Notes: generated from the letters alone by a model not told the origin. Positions 33,578 to 42,906 are shown, counted from the first letter of the stretch. The stretch: DNA of 64,000 nt from Solirubrum puertoriconensis (GCF_001483135.1 NZ_LNAL01000006.1:124003-188002); one strand, 5' to 3'. Numbers and translations: made by a program.

Positions 33578-33617
33578 GCAAACAGCCCCGGCTTTAGTAG
33601 AAGCCGGGGCTGTTTGC
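33578..33617. terminator. Bidirectional terminator hairpin
   Basis: GCAAACAGCCCCGGCTT (33578-33594) pairs perfectly with AAGCCGGGGCTGTTTGC (33601-33617), loop TAGTAG. It lies between the convergent SDR and PDZ-hydrolase genes. Confidence 0.88.
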
Positions 33618-33643
33618 GTAGTAGCCCAAGCTGGCACCTAGGG

Positions 33644-34987
33644 CTAGGTGCGCTGCTTCTGTTTGTCATCGAGCCAGCGCACAATCACGTTCATGAACTC
33701 GAAATTCTTTTCGGGATTAGGCGCTTCGCCGAGCTGCATGCTCTCGAGCGGCGTGCGGGCGCGCGTAAAGCCGTGGTCGACGTTCGGCAGCAGCTGAAAG
33801 GTGGCGCGGCCCGGATGCTCGCGGTTTACAATGTCCACGATAAGCTGCTGGTCCTCGTTGTAGGAAATAAAATCGGCCTCGCCGCGCAGTACCAGCACGT
33901 TGGTGTCAAGCTTCTTCCAAGCCTCGGCCAAGTTAGCGTCCTGCCACTGCTGCATGTAGGTGTAGTGTTGCGGAAAGCGCAGCAAGTCGCCGGCGTTGGG
34001 GTACTTGGCCAGTACCTGCGCGGGCGTTTGCTTTTCGGTGAGCAGCAGGTGCAGCACGGCCGCGTACAGCTGCTGCTGGCGGTTGAGTTGATCGTAGGGC
34101 ATACCGGCCAGCTCGCTCTGGTAGCGCTTGTTCTGCAGCAGGTATTCGATAAACGTGCGGCTGGCAGTGCCCCAGGTTACGATGCCTTTGATGGGGGCGC
34201 CCTCGGCCACCAGCGGTGCCAGGATGCCGCCGATGCTAAAACCCGTCAGAAAGATGTTGTGCTGATCGACCCACGCCAGCTTCTGAATGGCTGCCAGGCC
34301 GGCCTTGTAGCCATCGGCTTCCATCCGAAAAGTCGACTCCTGGCACGGCGTGCCTTGGCTGTCGCCCATGCCGGTTTTGTCGACGCGCATGGTAGCGTAG
34401 CCGTGGCGGCTCAGCGAGTCAACCATGCGGCGCGTTACATCATCGGGGATAAGCGGGTTATCGATGGAGTAGCAGCCCACGCCCTGGATAATCAGCACCA
34501 GGGGCACTTTGGCCTGCTTGCTTACGCCGACGGGGCGCGTAACCAGGGTGCGCAGGTGGTTGGGGCCGGCGTGTACCGAGCCGTACTCCACGGTGTAGCG
34601 CGGACTGGTTTCGGTGGGGTAGGGTATGAACACGAGGCGTTGCCGCATCGTTTTGCCGTTGCGCAGCAGCGTGAGCGTGCTCTTGTCGCCCACCTTGTAC
34701 TGCTTCAGCAAGCCTACGAAATGCGGCACATCGCGCACCTCTTGGTCGTCGAGGCGTAGCACCACATCGTTGGCTTGCAGCTTGGCGGCCTCGGCCGACG
34801 ACTGCGGCCGCACGCCCGTGACCAGAATGCCGTTTTTGCCGGGCAATTTTCGAGCGTGCTGAATGCTGTCGGTGATGGGTCGCAGGTTGATGCCCACAAA
34901 AGCGCGCCTAGGTAGCGACTGGGCCAATGAGCTAATAGCAGCGCCAACCAACAGGGCAGCCGCCAGAGTGCAGGATAAAAAACGCAT
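33644..34987 (-). CDS. Exported alpha/beta hydrolase with N-terminal PDZ domain
   Basis: From the ATG at 34987 (MRFLSCTLAAALLVGAAISS) about 447 residues. After the signal peptide a PDZ domain spans about 35-115 (ILVTGVRPQSSAEAAKLQAN, then DVVLRLDDQEVRDVPHFVGL). The hydrolase domain follows with VPLVLIIQGVGCY (oxyanion strand), the nucleophile elbow LTGFSIGGILAPL (GFSIGG, Ser), Asp in VLRGEADF and His in LPNVDHGFTRA. Such fusions occur in Bacteroidota as secreted esterases or peptidases; the PDZ might bind peptide tails. The substrate is unknown. It ends convergently with the SDR gene. Confidence 0.85.
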   Translation of the reverse strand: MRFLSCTLAAALLVGAAISSLAQSLPRRAFVGINLRPITDSIQHARKLPGKNGILVTGVRPQSSAEAAKLQANDVVLRLDDQEVRDVPHFVGLLKQYKVGDKSTLTLLRNGKTMRQRLVFIPYPTETSPRYTVEYGSVHAGPNHLRTLVTRPVGVSKQAKVPLVLIIQGVGCYSIDNPLIPDDVTRRMVDSLSRHGYATMRVDKTGMGDSQGTPCQESTFRMEADGYKAGLAAIQKLAWVDQHNIFLTGFSIGGILAPLVAEGAPIKGIVTWGTASRTFIEYLLQNKRYQSELAGMPYDQLNRQQQLYAAVLHLLLTEKQTPAQVLAKYPNAGDLLRFPQHYTYMQQWQDANLAEAWKKLDTNVLVLRGEADFISYNEDQQLIVDIVNREHPGRATFQLLPNVDHGFTRARTPLESMQLGEAPNPEKNFEFMNVIVRWLDDKQKQRT

Positions 34988-35298
34988 AGCTATGCCAAGC
35001 GAAGCCATTAACCGCGGGCTGCGCAAAACATAGTAGCACGTTGATATTAATCGGTTGCACCAATAGGTTGGTTATTCGCCTAGGTGCGGCAGGCCTGTTG
35101 GTAATAGCCACTTTTAAGAAAGGAGTGAATGAAGCTTTAGATTATAAACCGGGTGTGAATAACTAAATAGATAGGTTGTTTGCTGGTTGTAAGTCGTTGA
35201 TAATAAGTATTAATAATGACTAATTCACATTATGTGGATAACTTTGTTCAAAACTTTAGCATCTGTAGCGCCGTAGCTAACCGCTTTGGCAAGCGGCC
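34988..35298. other. AT-rich non-coding stretch
   Basis: A 311-bp region, distinctly AT-rich from about 35100 to 35260 (many TTA/TAA words). It is upstream of the hydrolase and downstream of the GNAT gene. It probably carries the hydrolase promoter. I see no ORF and no strong hairpin. Confidence 0.4.
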
Positions 35299-35829
35299 CT
35301 AGGTGGTGCGCCGGCGATCCATATGCAGCCAACGAACTTGGTTGTGCACCACCTCGCGAGCGAGCTTGAACCCAGCCTTTTCGTAAGTGCGGATGGCGCG
35401 GGTGTTGGAGGCCGCCGGCACAATGGTGCACACCTCCACGCCAAGTTGCTCGAAGAGGTACTCCACCAACGTATTCAGGGCGTCGGTGCCGTAGCCACGG
35501 CCGGTGTCGGTGTTGGAGGCAATCCAGATGTCGAGCTCGGTGGAGTTGTCGAGCGAATCAATTTCGTTGTAGTTGATTTGGCCGATTGGCTGCCCGTTTA
35601 CCTCGATGCCAAACGACTGCCCTAAGTTGGGCGCCGAGCTATCAAAGTAGTGCGGCAGGTAGTCGCCAAACAGCTCTTCCCAGGTAGGTACTCGGGCGCT
35701 TTGGTCGGAGCCGAAAATGAACGGCGTCGCATCGGAGCGCACAGCCCATTGGTAAAACAGCTCCTTATCGGCGGGCGTTAACGGCCGCAGCGTTACTATT
35801 TCGCCTTGCAGCAACAAGGTAGTATCCAT
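35299..35829 (-). CDS. GNAT family N-acetyltransferase
   Basis: About 176 residues from the ATG at 35829 (MDTTLLLQGEIVTLRPLTPA). GNAT features: GQPIGQINYNEID, ELDIWIASNTDTGRGYGTDA (motif A with the GRGYG acetyl-CoA loop) and VPAASNTRAIRTYEKAGFKL. This looks like the aminoglycoside 6'-acetyltransferase-like / RimL group; resistance activity is only a possibility. The TAG stop is part of CCTAGG. Confidence 0.82.
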   Translation of the reverse strand: MDTTLLLQGEIVTLRPLTPADKELFYQWAVRSDATPFIFGSDQSARVPTWEELFGDYLPHYFDSSAPNLGQSFGIEVNGQPIGQINYNEIDSLDNSTELDIWIASNTDTGRGYGTDALNTLVEYLFEQLGVEVCTIVPAASNTRAIRTYEKAGFKLAREVVHNQVRWLHMDRRRTT

Positions 35830-35982
35830 AATATAGCAATGTAAGGCGGGTTGCTTACCCAAGATACGCGTAGCGAACCGTGAATACGCCAGTCGCGGCA
35901 ACTTGGCTGGCATAAACGAGCGCAACTCCGCAGTGCTAAGTGCACGTTATCTTAGCCACACCCCATTGCTGTCCCATCTACT

Positions 35983-37434
35983 ATGTCCGTTTCCGTAGCG
36001 CCCGCCCCGGCCACTACTGCGCCCGATGCTGCTGCCCTGCAGCACTTGTTCAGCCTGCAAAAAGGCCGCAGCGAAGCCCTGCGGCGCGAATCGGCCGCCG
36101 AGCGCATCCGGCGTTTACAGCGCCTGCACGACTGGATTACGCAACACCGCGACGACATCCGGGCGGCCTTGTACCACGACTTCCGCAAGCCCGCCACCGA
36201 AACCGACGTAACCGAAATTTATGCCACCCAAGCCGAAATTCGCCACGCCATCAAGCACCTGCGGCAGTGGATGCGCCCCCGGCGCGTAGGCACGCCGCTG
36301 GCTTTGCTGGGCACTACCTCGTGGGTGCAGTACGAGCCCAAGGGCGTGTGCTTGGTTATGGCACCTTGGAACTACCCCTTTTACCTGGCCATCGGGCCGC
36401 TGGTGTCGGCGCTGGCGGCGGGCAACTGCTGCATCGTTAAGCCTTCGGAAATTACGCCGGGCGTGGCGGCACTCATCGCACGCTTGGTAACGGAGGTGTT
36501 CGACCCGGCCGAGGTAAGCGCGGTAGAGGGCGACAAAGACGTGGCTACGGCGTTGCTGCAACTGCCCTTCGATCATATTTTCTTCACGGGCAGCCCGCAG
36601 GTAGGCAAAATTGTGATGCGCGCTGCCGCCGAGCATCTCGCCAGCGTAACCCTGGAGCTGGGCGGCAAGTCGCCGGCCGTAATCGACGATACCGCCGACC
36701 TGCGCGACGCCGCCGAGAAGCTCGTGTGGGGCAAGTGCATCAACGCCGGCCAAACCTGCGTGGCGCCCGATTACCTGCTGGTGCACGAGCGCGTGAAAGA
36801 TCAGCTGGTAAAAGAAATCCGGCAGGTGCTCAACCGCTTCTACGATGCCCAGGGCCGGGGCGTAGCGCAGTCCGATTCGTTTGCCCGCATCGTCAACGGC
36901 AACCACTTCCGGCGCTTGGCCCGCCTGCTCGAAGATGCCCAGCAGCGCGGCGCCACCATTGCCGTGGGCGGCAGTGTCGACCACGCGCAGTGCTTTATCG
37001 AGCCCACCGTGCTGCTCAACGCCCCTTCCGACAGCGCCGTGATGCAAGAGGAAATCTTTGGCCCGTTGCTGCCCGTGCAAACCTTCAGCAACCTCATGGA
37101 GGCCGTCGATTTCATCAACGCCCGGCCGCACCCGCTGGCCATGTACGTGTTCACGCGCAACGCCGAAAACCAGCGCTACCTGCTCGGCCACGTGCCGGCC
37201 GGCGGTGCCTGCGTTAACGACACCATCGTGCACCTAGGGCATCCCGAGCTGCCGTTTGGCGGCTTCGGCAACAGCGGCATTGGCCGGGCGCACGGGCACT
37301 ATGGCTTTGTGGCTTTCTCCAACGAAAAAGCCGTGCTGCAGCAGCGCGTGGGCAAAACAGGCATCAAGATGTTTTACCCGCCCTACACCGAGCGCGTGCA
37401 CAAAATGGTGGGTTGGCTGCTGAAGTTCTTGTAG
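35983..37434 (+). CDS. Aldehyde dehydrogenase family protein
   Basis: Oxidises aldehydes with NAD(P)+. The 483-residue length suits the class-3 group (fatty-aldehyde or coniferyl-aldehyde-like). Visible are VLVMAPWNYPFYLAIGPLVS written here as LVMAPWNYPFYLA, KPSEITPG, FFTGSPQVGKIVM (NAD binding), the general base in VTLELGGKSPAVID, and the catalytic cysteine in NAGQTCVAPDYLLV. EEIFGPLLPV is the conserved late motif. The C-terminus (KMVGWLLKFL) is hydrophobic and may touch the membrane. It is monocistronic with a bidirectional hairpin after it. Confidence 0.92.
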   Translation: MSVSVAPAPATTAPDAAALQHLFSLQKGRSEALRRESAAERIRRLQRLHDWITQHRDDIRAALYHDFRKPATETDVTEIYATQAEIRHAIKHLRQWMRPRRVGTPLALLGTTSWVQYEPKGVCLVMAPWNYPFYLAIGPLVSALAAGNCCIVKPSEITPGVAALIARLVTEVFDPAEVSAVEGDKDVATALLQLPFDHIFFTGSPQVGKIVMRAAAEHLASVTLELGGKSPAVIDDTADLRDAAEKLVWGKCINAGQTCVAPDYLLVHERVKDQLVKEIRQVLNRFYDAQGRGVAQSDSFARIVNGNHFRRLARLLEDAQQRGATIAVGGSVDHAQCFIEPTVLLNAPSDSAVMQEEIFGPLLPVQTFSNLMEAVDFINARPHPLAMYVFTRNAENQRYLLGHVPAGGACVNDTIVHLGHPELPFGGFGNSGIGRAHGHYGFVAFSNEKAVLQQRVGKTGIKMFYPPYTERVHKMVGWLLKFL

Positions 37435-37454
37435 CGCCTTACTGCACAACGCAA

Positions 37455-37498
37455 CTGCGCCCCGCCGCCAGCCCTAGGTGGGCAGCAGCGGGGCGCAG
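37455..37498. terminator. Bidirectional terminator hairpin
   Basis: CTGCGCCCCGC (37455-37465) pairs with GCGGGGCGCAG (37488-37498); the loop contains CCTAGG. It lies between the convergent aldehyde dehydrogenase and DUF5723 genes. Confidence 0.65.
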
Positions 37499-37519
37499 GG
37501 CTGGCACTTAAGCTGGTAA

Positions 37520-39019
37520 TTAGATGTGCGCCGGCGTGGCCGAGGGCACGGGCTTGCCGGCTTTCGGCTTCTTGTTTTTGGGGCGCTTGTTGGTGAGCGA
37601 AAGCAGCGACAGCTCCGCGTACACGTTGGTGCCGTAGGGCTTCGAGCTGAGCAGCCCGCCCAAATCGTTCGAGCCCACGCTCAGTGGACCTAGGCGCAGG
37701 TTGAGGCCGTAAGTGAGCGTTTGGTAGTTGTTGATGAGCGCTATGGGCGTAGCCACTTCCAGCCACTTCATTTCGAGGCGCGGGGCCACCGAGGCAAACG
37801 AGAAGTGGCGCATGCCGGCCGCGTACGTACCGCGCAGGCTTTGGCTGATGGCCGCGTTCAGGTACACGCGCGGCACCATGCGGTAATCCACATCAATGTT
37901 CAGGGCAGTGGGCAGTGCCGCGCCAAAGCTGGTTTCTTTGCGGTAGCGGCTGGTTTGCAATACACGCTCAAACCGCTCGTCGAAGTTATCCTCGTCGATG
38001 CCTTCGATGTCGCTTTCGCTTACGCCCAGGTTTTTGGCTTTGATGTTGTTGTAAGCCACGGCATCGTTGTACCGGATGGAGCCTAGGTCGGTAAGGGCCA
38101 CCGATACGCGGTACAGGTACTTGCTGCGCGAGTGGTCGGTGCGCGTTACGCCCTTCTTATCCACGTAGCGGTACTGTGCGGGGTCGTCGGGGCGGTACTC
38201 GTACACCACGCCTAGGTCGGCGCCCCAGCCGCTGCCGGGGGCATTGCTGGGCGCAAGCCAGTGACGCGCCGTGCCCGTGTCAAAGTCCTCGAAGGCATCG
38301 GCGTTGGAGTAGCCGAAGGCGCCGTCGAGGTTGTGCACGCGCAGGGTAGAGTCGCCGGTAGCGGCCGTGCGGGTTACCACTTCGTAGTCCAGGTCGCGGC
38401 TTTGCAGGTAAGCCGAGGCCACCCCGAGCAGGCGCTTGGCCGTGATGCCCGCCTTCAGGAAGTGCGGTCCTTCGTCGAACACTACCCGCGCGTACGAGGC
38501 GTTCCATTCGGCAAAGGCATTCAGGTTCAGGTTGAAAACGTTGTTGTCGAAGCGGGCTTTGGTCTTGAACTCGTCGACGGCGTTTTGCAAGAGCACCGGC
38601 GACACCCGGTTGCCCTGAAACGCTACCCGCACGCGGCTGCTAACCGCCACCGAGTTGCGCTCGTTCAGGCGCACCAGCAGGCCCGGCCCGCGCATATTCA
38701 TGCCCACGCTAAACAGCTTGGGCTTGTCGGTTGGGCGCGGCTCGAGGGTGCGGTTGTTGAACTCGAGCGGCACATCGCGGCTCAGCAGGTTCCAGTCGCC
38801 GCTGTAGCGGTAGGCCGTGTTGGTGGCGTGCACATCCACCCCAATCAGTTTCAGCTGAAGCTTGTAGCGGTTGTCGGCCAGGGTGGCGGGGTTCCAGACA
38901 GCGCCGCCTAGGCCGCTGTAGTTGGAACGCGAAACGTTAAACGACGACTGAGCCGCTGCCAGCTCGGGGAGCAATAGCAGCAGCGCACCGCCGAGCAGGC
39001 GAGGGGCAAGCAAATTCAC
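37520..39019 (-). CDS. DUF5723 outer-membrane beta-barrel protein
   Basis: About 499 residues from a GTG at 39019, which gives the signal peptide MNLLAPRLLGGALLLLLPEL and AAAQ. The mature N-terminus SNYSGLGGAVWNPATLADNR matches DUF5723, a Bacteroidota family related to PorV/FadL-like barrels. The rest alternates hydrophobic strands and includes LNIDVDYRMVPRVYLNAAIS. The last 20 residues are basic (TNKRPKNKKPKAGKPVPS), unusual after a barrel. Expected location is the outer membrane; function unknown. Non-ATG start because no ATG fits a leader. Confidence 0.82.
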   Translation of the reverse strand: MNLLAPRLLGGALLLLLPELAAAQSSFNVSRSNYSGLGGAVWNPATLADNRYKLQLKLIGVDVHATNTAYRYSGDWNLLSRDVPLEFNNRTLEPRPTDKPKLFSVGMNMRGPGLLVRLNERNSVAVSSRVRVAFQGNRVSPVLLQNAVDEFKTKARFDNNVFNLNLNAFAEWNASYARVVFDEGPHFLKAGITAKRLLGVASAYLQSRDLDYEVVTRTAATGDSTLRVHNLDGAFGYSNADAFEDFDTGTARHWLAPSNAPGSGWGADLGVVYEYRPDDPAQYRYVDKKGVTRTDHSRSKYLYRVSVALTDLGSIRYNDAVAYNNIKAKNLGVSESDIEGIDEDNFDERFERVLQTSRYRKETSFGAALPTALNIDVDYRMVPRVYLNAAISQSLRGTYAAGMRHFSFASVAPRLEMKWLEVATPIALINNYQTLTYGLNLRLGPLSVGSNDLGGLLSSKPYGTNVYAELSLLSLTNKRPKNKKPKAGKPVPSATPAHI

Positions 39020-39372
39020 GGGTTGCAGTAAAAGGTGTAGCCGATAGGCGAGTAGAGTAGCGGAGGCAAGGTGCTGGCTGTCAATGGAGAAGCTGCAGCC
39101 ATAAAACCTATTTGCATAAGCTGCGTAAACCAACAGTTTTGCCCGCGCAGATTAGGTCGCATCAAAGGTAGAGCCGGCCGTGGCTTGGCTGCAAACCCAA
39201 GCTCAACAATTTCCACTGCCGCTACAACTGTTGCTTTCAGCCGATTTTAAAAGCTCGGCATGCCGAGTATATCCCAAAAAATTTGTATTTAGCAGTAAGC
39301 CACGCGCCTGCTGCCGCAGCTTGTTACCGGGAAGAAACGTGAGCCTGTTTTGCCTGCTTAATTACTTGTTGC
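39020..39372. other. Non-coding divergent promoter region
   Basis: 353 bp between the DUF5723 start and the GMC oxidoreductase start. Short ORFs in it have no sensible composition. Promoters for both genes are expected here; I cannot place them with confidence. Confidence 0.4.
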
Positions 39373-41424
39373 ATGGATTTCTCCGCTGAGCAACGCCACA
39401 CCCTGGCCGCGCTGGCCGATGCCTTTATTCCGAGCTTGCCGGGCCACGCCGAGCACGCCGCTTTCTGGCAGCACCACGGCGCCGAAGGCGTACGCCTCGA
39501 GCTGCTGCAAGCCGCCATTGAGGCCCAGCCGCAAGCCGCGCAGCAACAGTTTGGGCAGTTGCTCGATTTGCTAGGTAGTCGCTTGCTGGGACTGAGCTGG
39601 GGCGGGCCGCTGAAACCCTTTGTAGCGCTCGATGCCGCCCAACGCGAAAAGCTGCTGCAGCGCTGGAGCCAGAACAGCCTGCCGCCGCTGCGGCAAGGGT
39701 TTCAGGCCTTGCGCAAGCTGGTAATGTTTCTGTACTACGGCGGCTCGGCGCCCGAGGCGCCCAATTTCAACTGGCAAGAGCTGGGCTACCCCGGCCCGCT
39801 GGCTTTTTCCGATGGGCTGGTAGATACCCCTAGGCCGCTGCAAACCCTGCACCCCGACGCGGCGGAGGTTACCTATTCCTGCGAGGTGCTGGTGATTGGC
39901 AGCGGCGCCGGCGGCGGCGTGGTGGCCGGCGAGCTGGCCGCCGCTGGCCACGATGTGCTGGTGCTCGACAAAGGCCCGTACTGCCACGGCTGCGACTTCA
40001 CGCAGCGCGAAGCCGACATGATTGGTCACCTCTACGACGCACGCGGCACCCTCAGTACCACCGATGGCGGCGTAACGCTGCTGGCCGGCTCGTGCCTGGG
40101 TGGCGGCACCACCGTCAACTGGGCCGGCTCCTTCCGCACTCCCGACTACATTTTGGATGAGTGGGCGCGCGAGCATCAGGCCCCACACTTTACCCAGGCC
40201 TCGTTCCGGCAAAGCCTCGATGCGGTGGCAGCGGCCCTGAGCGTGAACACCGACTACGTGCGCCACAACGGCCAGAACCAAGCCTTGCTCGAGGGCTCGC
40301 GGCGCCTAGGTCAGGAGGTACACCTGATTCCGCGCAACGAAAAAGGCCTCGACGATTCCGATCTGCACTTCCGCGGTTTGGGCTTCAGCACCTTCGGCGA
40401 CCGGTACGGCATTAAGCAAGGTACGCTTAACACCTACCTCAAAACCGCCGCCGAGCACGGCGCCCGACTGCTGCCCGATACCCGCGTGGAGCACATTACC
40501 TTGGAGGCCGGCCGCGCCACCGGCGCCGAAGCCGTGCACACCACTGCCGACCAGCGCACCGTGCGGGTGCGCATTCGGGCCGAGCGCGTGGTAGTGGCCG
40601 GGGGCTCCATCCAAACGCCGGCTTTGCTGCTGCGCAGCGGCTTACGCCACCCGCACCTAGGGCAGCACCTGCACCTGCACCCCACGGTGGCGGTATCGGG
40701 CGTGTATCCGCAGCTGATAGAGGCGTGGTTTGGCCCGAGCATGTCGGTAGTAAACGACAGCTGCGCCCGGCTTAATGGCTCCAACTTTGGTGCTAAAATC
40801 GAAACGCCGCCCGCACACCTAGGGCTGATGGCCATGACGCTGCCGTGGCTCTCGGGCGAGCAGCACAAGCGCATTATGCAGGAGGCCGCGCACCTAGGCT
40901 CGTTCATTGTCCTCACCCGCGACCGGGACAGCGGCCAGGTGCGCATCGATAAGCGCGGCCAGCCGCTTATCAGCTACCGCCTGAGCGCCTTCGACCGCAA
41001 CAGCCTGCTGGCCGGCGTGCGCACGGCCGCCGAAATCCACGCCGCCGCGGGTGCCCGCACGGTGTACCTGCCGCATGGTACGCTGCCCACACTGCACGCG
41101 CACGAAGGTCAAATTCAAAACCGCGAGGTGCTCGATGCGCTGCCCCGCCTCGATTGGAGTCCCAACCGCTTTAACCTCTACAGCGCCCACCAGATGAGCA
41201 CCTGCCGCATGGGGGGCAACCGCGCCACGCACCCCACCAGCCCCACGGGCGAGCTGTTTGAGGCCAAGGGGTTGTACGTGGCCGATGGTTCGGCTTTCCC
41301 GGCGTGCAGCGGCGTCAATCCCATGCTCACCATTATGGCCTTGGCGCACCATACGGCGCAGCACCTCAAAGCCGATTTAGCCACGGCCACGCGCCCGGCT
41401 ACGGCGGCTACAGCAGCCGGCTAA
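39373..41424 (+). CDS. GMC family FAD-dependent oxidoreductase (long-chain alcohol oxidase-like)
   Basis: The 683-residue protein begins with an about 150-residue helical domain like that of fused gluconate-2-dehydrogenase subunit 3 / fatty-alcohol oxidases (FSAEQRHTLAALADAFIP). The FAD fold follows: CEVLVIGSGAGGGVVAGELA with VLVLDKGPY. Then come GSCLGGGTTVNWAGSFRTP (GMC signature) and VVAGGSIQTPALLLRSGL, and at the end SAHQMSTCRMGG and ADGSAFPACSGVNPMLTIMA, with the expected catalytic His/Asn. Substrates in relatives are long-chain or sterol alcohols. It is 61 bp upstream of a flavin monooxygenase and likely cotranscribed. Confidence 0.88.
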   Translation: MDFSAEQRHTLAALADAFIPSLPGHAEHAAFWQHHGAEGVRLELLQAAIEAQPQAAQQQFGQLLDLLGSRLLGLSWGGPLKPFVALDAAQREKLLQRWSQNSLPPLRQGFQALRKLVMFLYYGGSAPEAPNFNWQELGYPGPLAFSDGLVDTPRPLQTLHPDAAEVTYSCEVLVIGSGAGGGVVAGELAAAGHDVLVLDKGPYCHGCDFTQREADMIGHLYDARGTLSTTDGGVTLLAGSCLGGGTTVNWAGSFRTPDYILDEWAREHQAPHFTQASFRQSLDAVAAALSVNTDYVRHNGQNQALLEGSRRLGQEVHLIPRNEKGLDDSDLHFRGLGFSTFGDRYGIKQGTLNTYLKTAAEHGARLLPDTRVEHITLEAGRATGAEAVHTTADQRTVRVRIRAERVVVAGGSIQTPALLLRSGLRHPHLGQHLHLHPTVAVSGVYPQLIEAWFGPSMSVVNDSCARLNGSNFGAKIETPPAHLGLMAMTLPWLSGEQHKRIMQEAAHLGSFIVLTRDRDSGQVRIDKRGQPLISYRLSAFDRNSLLAGVRTAAEIHAAAGARTVYLPHGTLPTLHAHEGQIQNREVLDALPRLDWSPNRFNLYSAHQMSTCRMGGNRATHPTSPTGELFEAKGLYVADGSAFPACSGVNPMLTIMALAHHTAQHLKADLATATRPATAATAAG

Positions 41425-41485
41425 GCATACCTGGCCGGTAATTGTTTCTTTGTGGCGCGGTATCAATTGGTGCCGCGCCTTTGCT

Positions 41486-42592
41486 ATGCCCTTTATTGTT
41501 TCTGCCGAAGGCGAGTACCGCACCAATACTTTAATTATCGGTGCCGGGCAGGCTGGCCTGGCGGCGGCTTATTACCTAAAGCAAGCCGGCGTGCCGTGCA
41601 TCGTGGTTGAGCAGGCCAGCGAAGTTGGGCAGGTCTGGACCTCGCGCTACGCCTCGCTTAAGCTGTTTTCGCCGGTGTGGGTGAATGCCTTGCCTGGGCT
41701 GAAATGGCCCGGCCCCGCCTTTCATTACCCCACCAAAGACGAAGCCGCGCAATACCTGCGGCTCTATGCCAACTACTTCAACTTCGAGGTGCACCTAGGG
41801 CAGCGCGTGGTGCGCGTAAGCGCCGCCGATGACAGCGGCTTCGAGGTGCACACCCAGGCGGGTGCGCGCTACCTGGCTAAGCGCGTAATCGTGTGCACCG
41901 GCGGCTTCGAGTCGGCGCACGTGCCGGCTTGGGCCAGCGCCCTAGGTGCCGAGGTGCAGCAACTGCACAGCAGCCAGTACCAGGCGCCCGAGCAGTTGCC
42001 GGGCACGGGCCCGGTGGCCGTAGTGGGCAGCGGCAATTCGGCCTTGCAAATAGCGGCCGATATAGCCGCTACCGGCCGGCCGGTATACGCCGCCTACGAC
42101 ACCAAAACGCCCACTATGCCCAACAACAGCCTGATGTGGCTGCTGCTGAAAACCTTCGGGATCTTAGGATTTTCGCGGCATGGCTTACTCGGCGCCTGGA
42201 TGCACCGCCAGCCCGAGCCCGTGGTAGCCGGCGACTTGCGCCGCCTTCGGAGCTTCGGCAATGTGCACTGGGTTGGCCGTGCCCGCCAAGCCGAAGGCGC
42301 GGCTTTGCTGGCCGATGCGGGCCGTACGCCACCGTTGCAAGCCGTAATTTGGGCCACCGGTTTTCGACCCAATTACCATTGGCTCGATCTGCCAGTGCTT
42401 GATGCGCAAGGAGTTCCGTTGCACTATCGGGGCATTAGCCCCGTACCGGGCTTGGCTTTTTTAGGTTTACCCTGGCTCGATAGCCGCGGCTCGGCGCTGA
42501 TGGGCGGCGTAGGGCCCGACGCTCGCCGGGTAGTAAAGGCCCTTCTGGACAGCGAAATTGTAGTTTGGCAAAAAAAAGGAACCCCAGCGTAG
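41486..42592 (+). CDS. Flavin-containing monooxygenase / NAD(P)-binding oxidoreductase
   Basis: About 368 residues from the ATG at 41486. Two dinucleotide folds are visible: TLIIGAGQAGLAAAYYLKQA (FAD) and GPVAVVGSGNSALQIAADIA (NADPH). VIWATGFRPNY is the conserved late FMO strand. It resembles CzcO/YwqM-like or putative FMO proteins that hydroxylate or S/N-oxidise small lipophilic compounds. It follows the GMC enzyme, which suggests a shared role in oxidising a hydrophobic compound; that link is inference. Confidence 0.85.
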   Translation: MPFIVSAEGEYRTNTLIIGAGQAGLAAAYYLKQAGVPCIVVEQASEVGQVWTSRYASLKLFSPVWVNALPGLKWPGPAFHYPTKDEAAQYLRLYANYFNFEVHLGQRVVRVSAADDSGFEVHTQAGARYLAKRVIVCTGGFESAHVPAWASALGAEVQQLHSSQYQAPEQLPGTGPVAVVGSGNSALQIAADIAATGRPVYAAYDTKTPTMPNNSLMWLLLKTFGILGFSRHGLLGAWMHRQPEPVVAGDLRRLRSFGNVHWVGRARQAEGAALLADAGRTPPLQAVIWATGFRPNYHWLDLPVLDAQGVPLHYRGISPVPGLAFLGLPWLDSRGSALMGGVGPDARRVVKALLDSEIVVWQKKGTPA

Positions 42593-42653
42593 TCTGAATT
42601 AGTTAAAGCTGCGTAATTTGGTATGTAGGCTTTCCACTTACTTGTACTCTTCC

Positions 42654-42758
42654 ATGACGCTGAATTCGCTTGCTGATAAATTGGCTGCGCTTCTGGACCG
42701 TGTTCTGGGTGGCCGTACCCCTCAGCTCCAGCCAGTGCCAGTTCGCGCCCGCCGCTAA
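42654..42758 (+). CDS. 34-residue micro-protein candidate
   Basis: Starts at the ATG at 42654. The first half, MTLNSLADKLAALLDRVLGG, is an amphipathic helix; the second half is Arg/Pro/Gln-rich (RTPQLQPVPVRARR). It ends 26 bp before one of the best intrinsic terminators in the window, which shows that a transcript ends here. Codons are GC-rich and similar to those of host genes. It could instead be part of a small RNA; no database family is known to me. Confidence 0.55.
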   Translation: MTLNSLADKLAALLDRVLGGRTPQLQPVPVRARR

Positions 42759-42783
42759 CATTGTCTTCCACGTTTGTCTCATC

Positions 42784-42817
42784 AGCCCTTCGGTTTCCGC
42801 CGAAGGGCTTTTTTTTT
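42784..42817 (+). terminator. Strong intrinsic terminator
   Basis: AGCCCTTCGG (42784-42793) pairs with CCGAAGGGCT (42800-42809), followed by eight T. This is the most classical rho-independent terminator in the window. Confidence 0.92.
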
Positions 42818-42850
42818 GCCGCACCCGCATAAGCAGTAGGTGCTAAAAAC

Positions 42851-42890
42851 GCAGCGGCCGTTGCTCCTTCGGTAGGGCAACGGCCGCTGC
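42851..42890 (-). terminator. Terminator of the T9SS-domain gene
   Basis: GCAGCGGCCGTTGC (42851-42864) pairs with GCAACGGCCGCTGC (42877-42890); on the minus strand it is followed by GTTTTTA. Confidence 0.82.
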
Positions 42891-42906
42891 ATGCAAAAGC
42901 CAATAG

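Larger units (their letters stand above)
42593..42906. other. Intergenic stretch with micro-ORF and two terminators
   Basis: 314 bp between the monooxygenase stop and the T9SS-domain gene. It contains the 34-codon ORF at 42654-42758, a strong rightward terminator at 42784-42817 and a leftward hairpin at 42851-42890, each described separately. Confidence 0.6.

Noticed and set aside
39180-39389. 69-residue ORF in the divergent promoter region
   Set aside because: It overlaps the start of the GMC gene and its composition is not protein-like.
40161-40415. Arg/Pro/Ala-rich ORFs in alternate frames within large genes
   Set aside because: These are typical shadows of GC-rich genes, without start signals or sensible composition.
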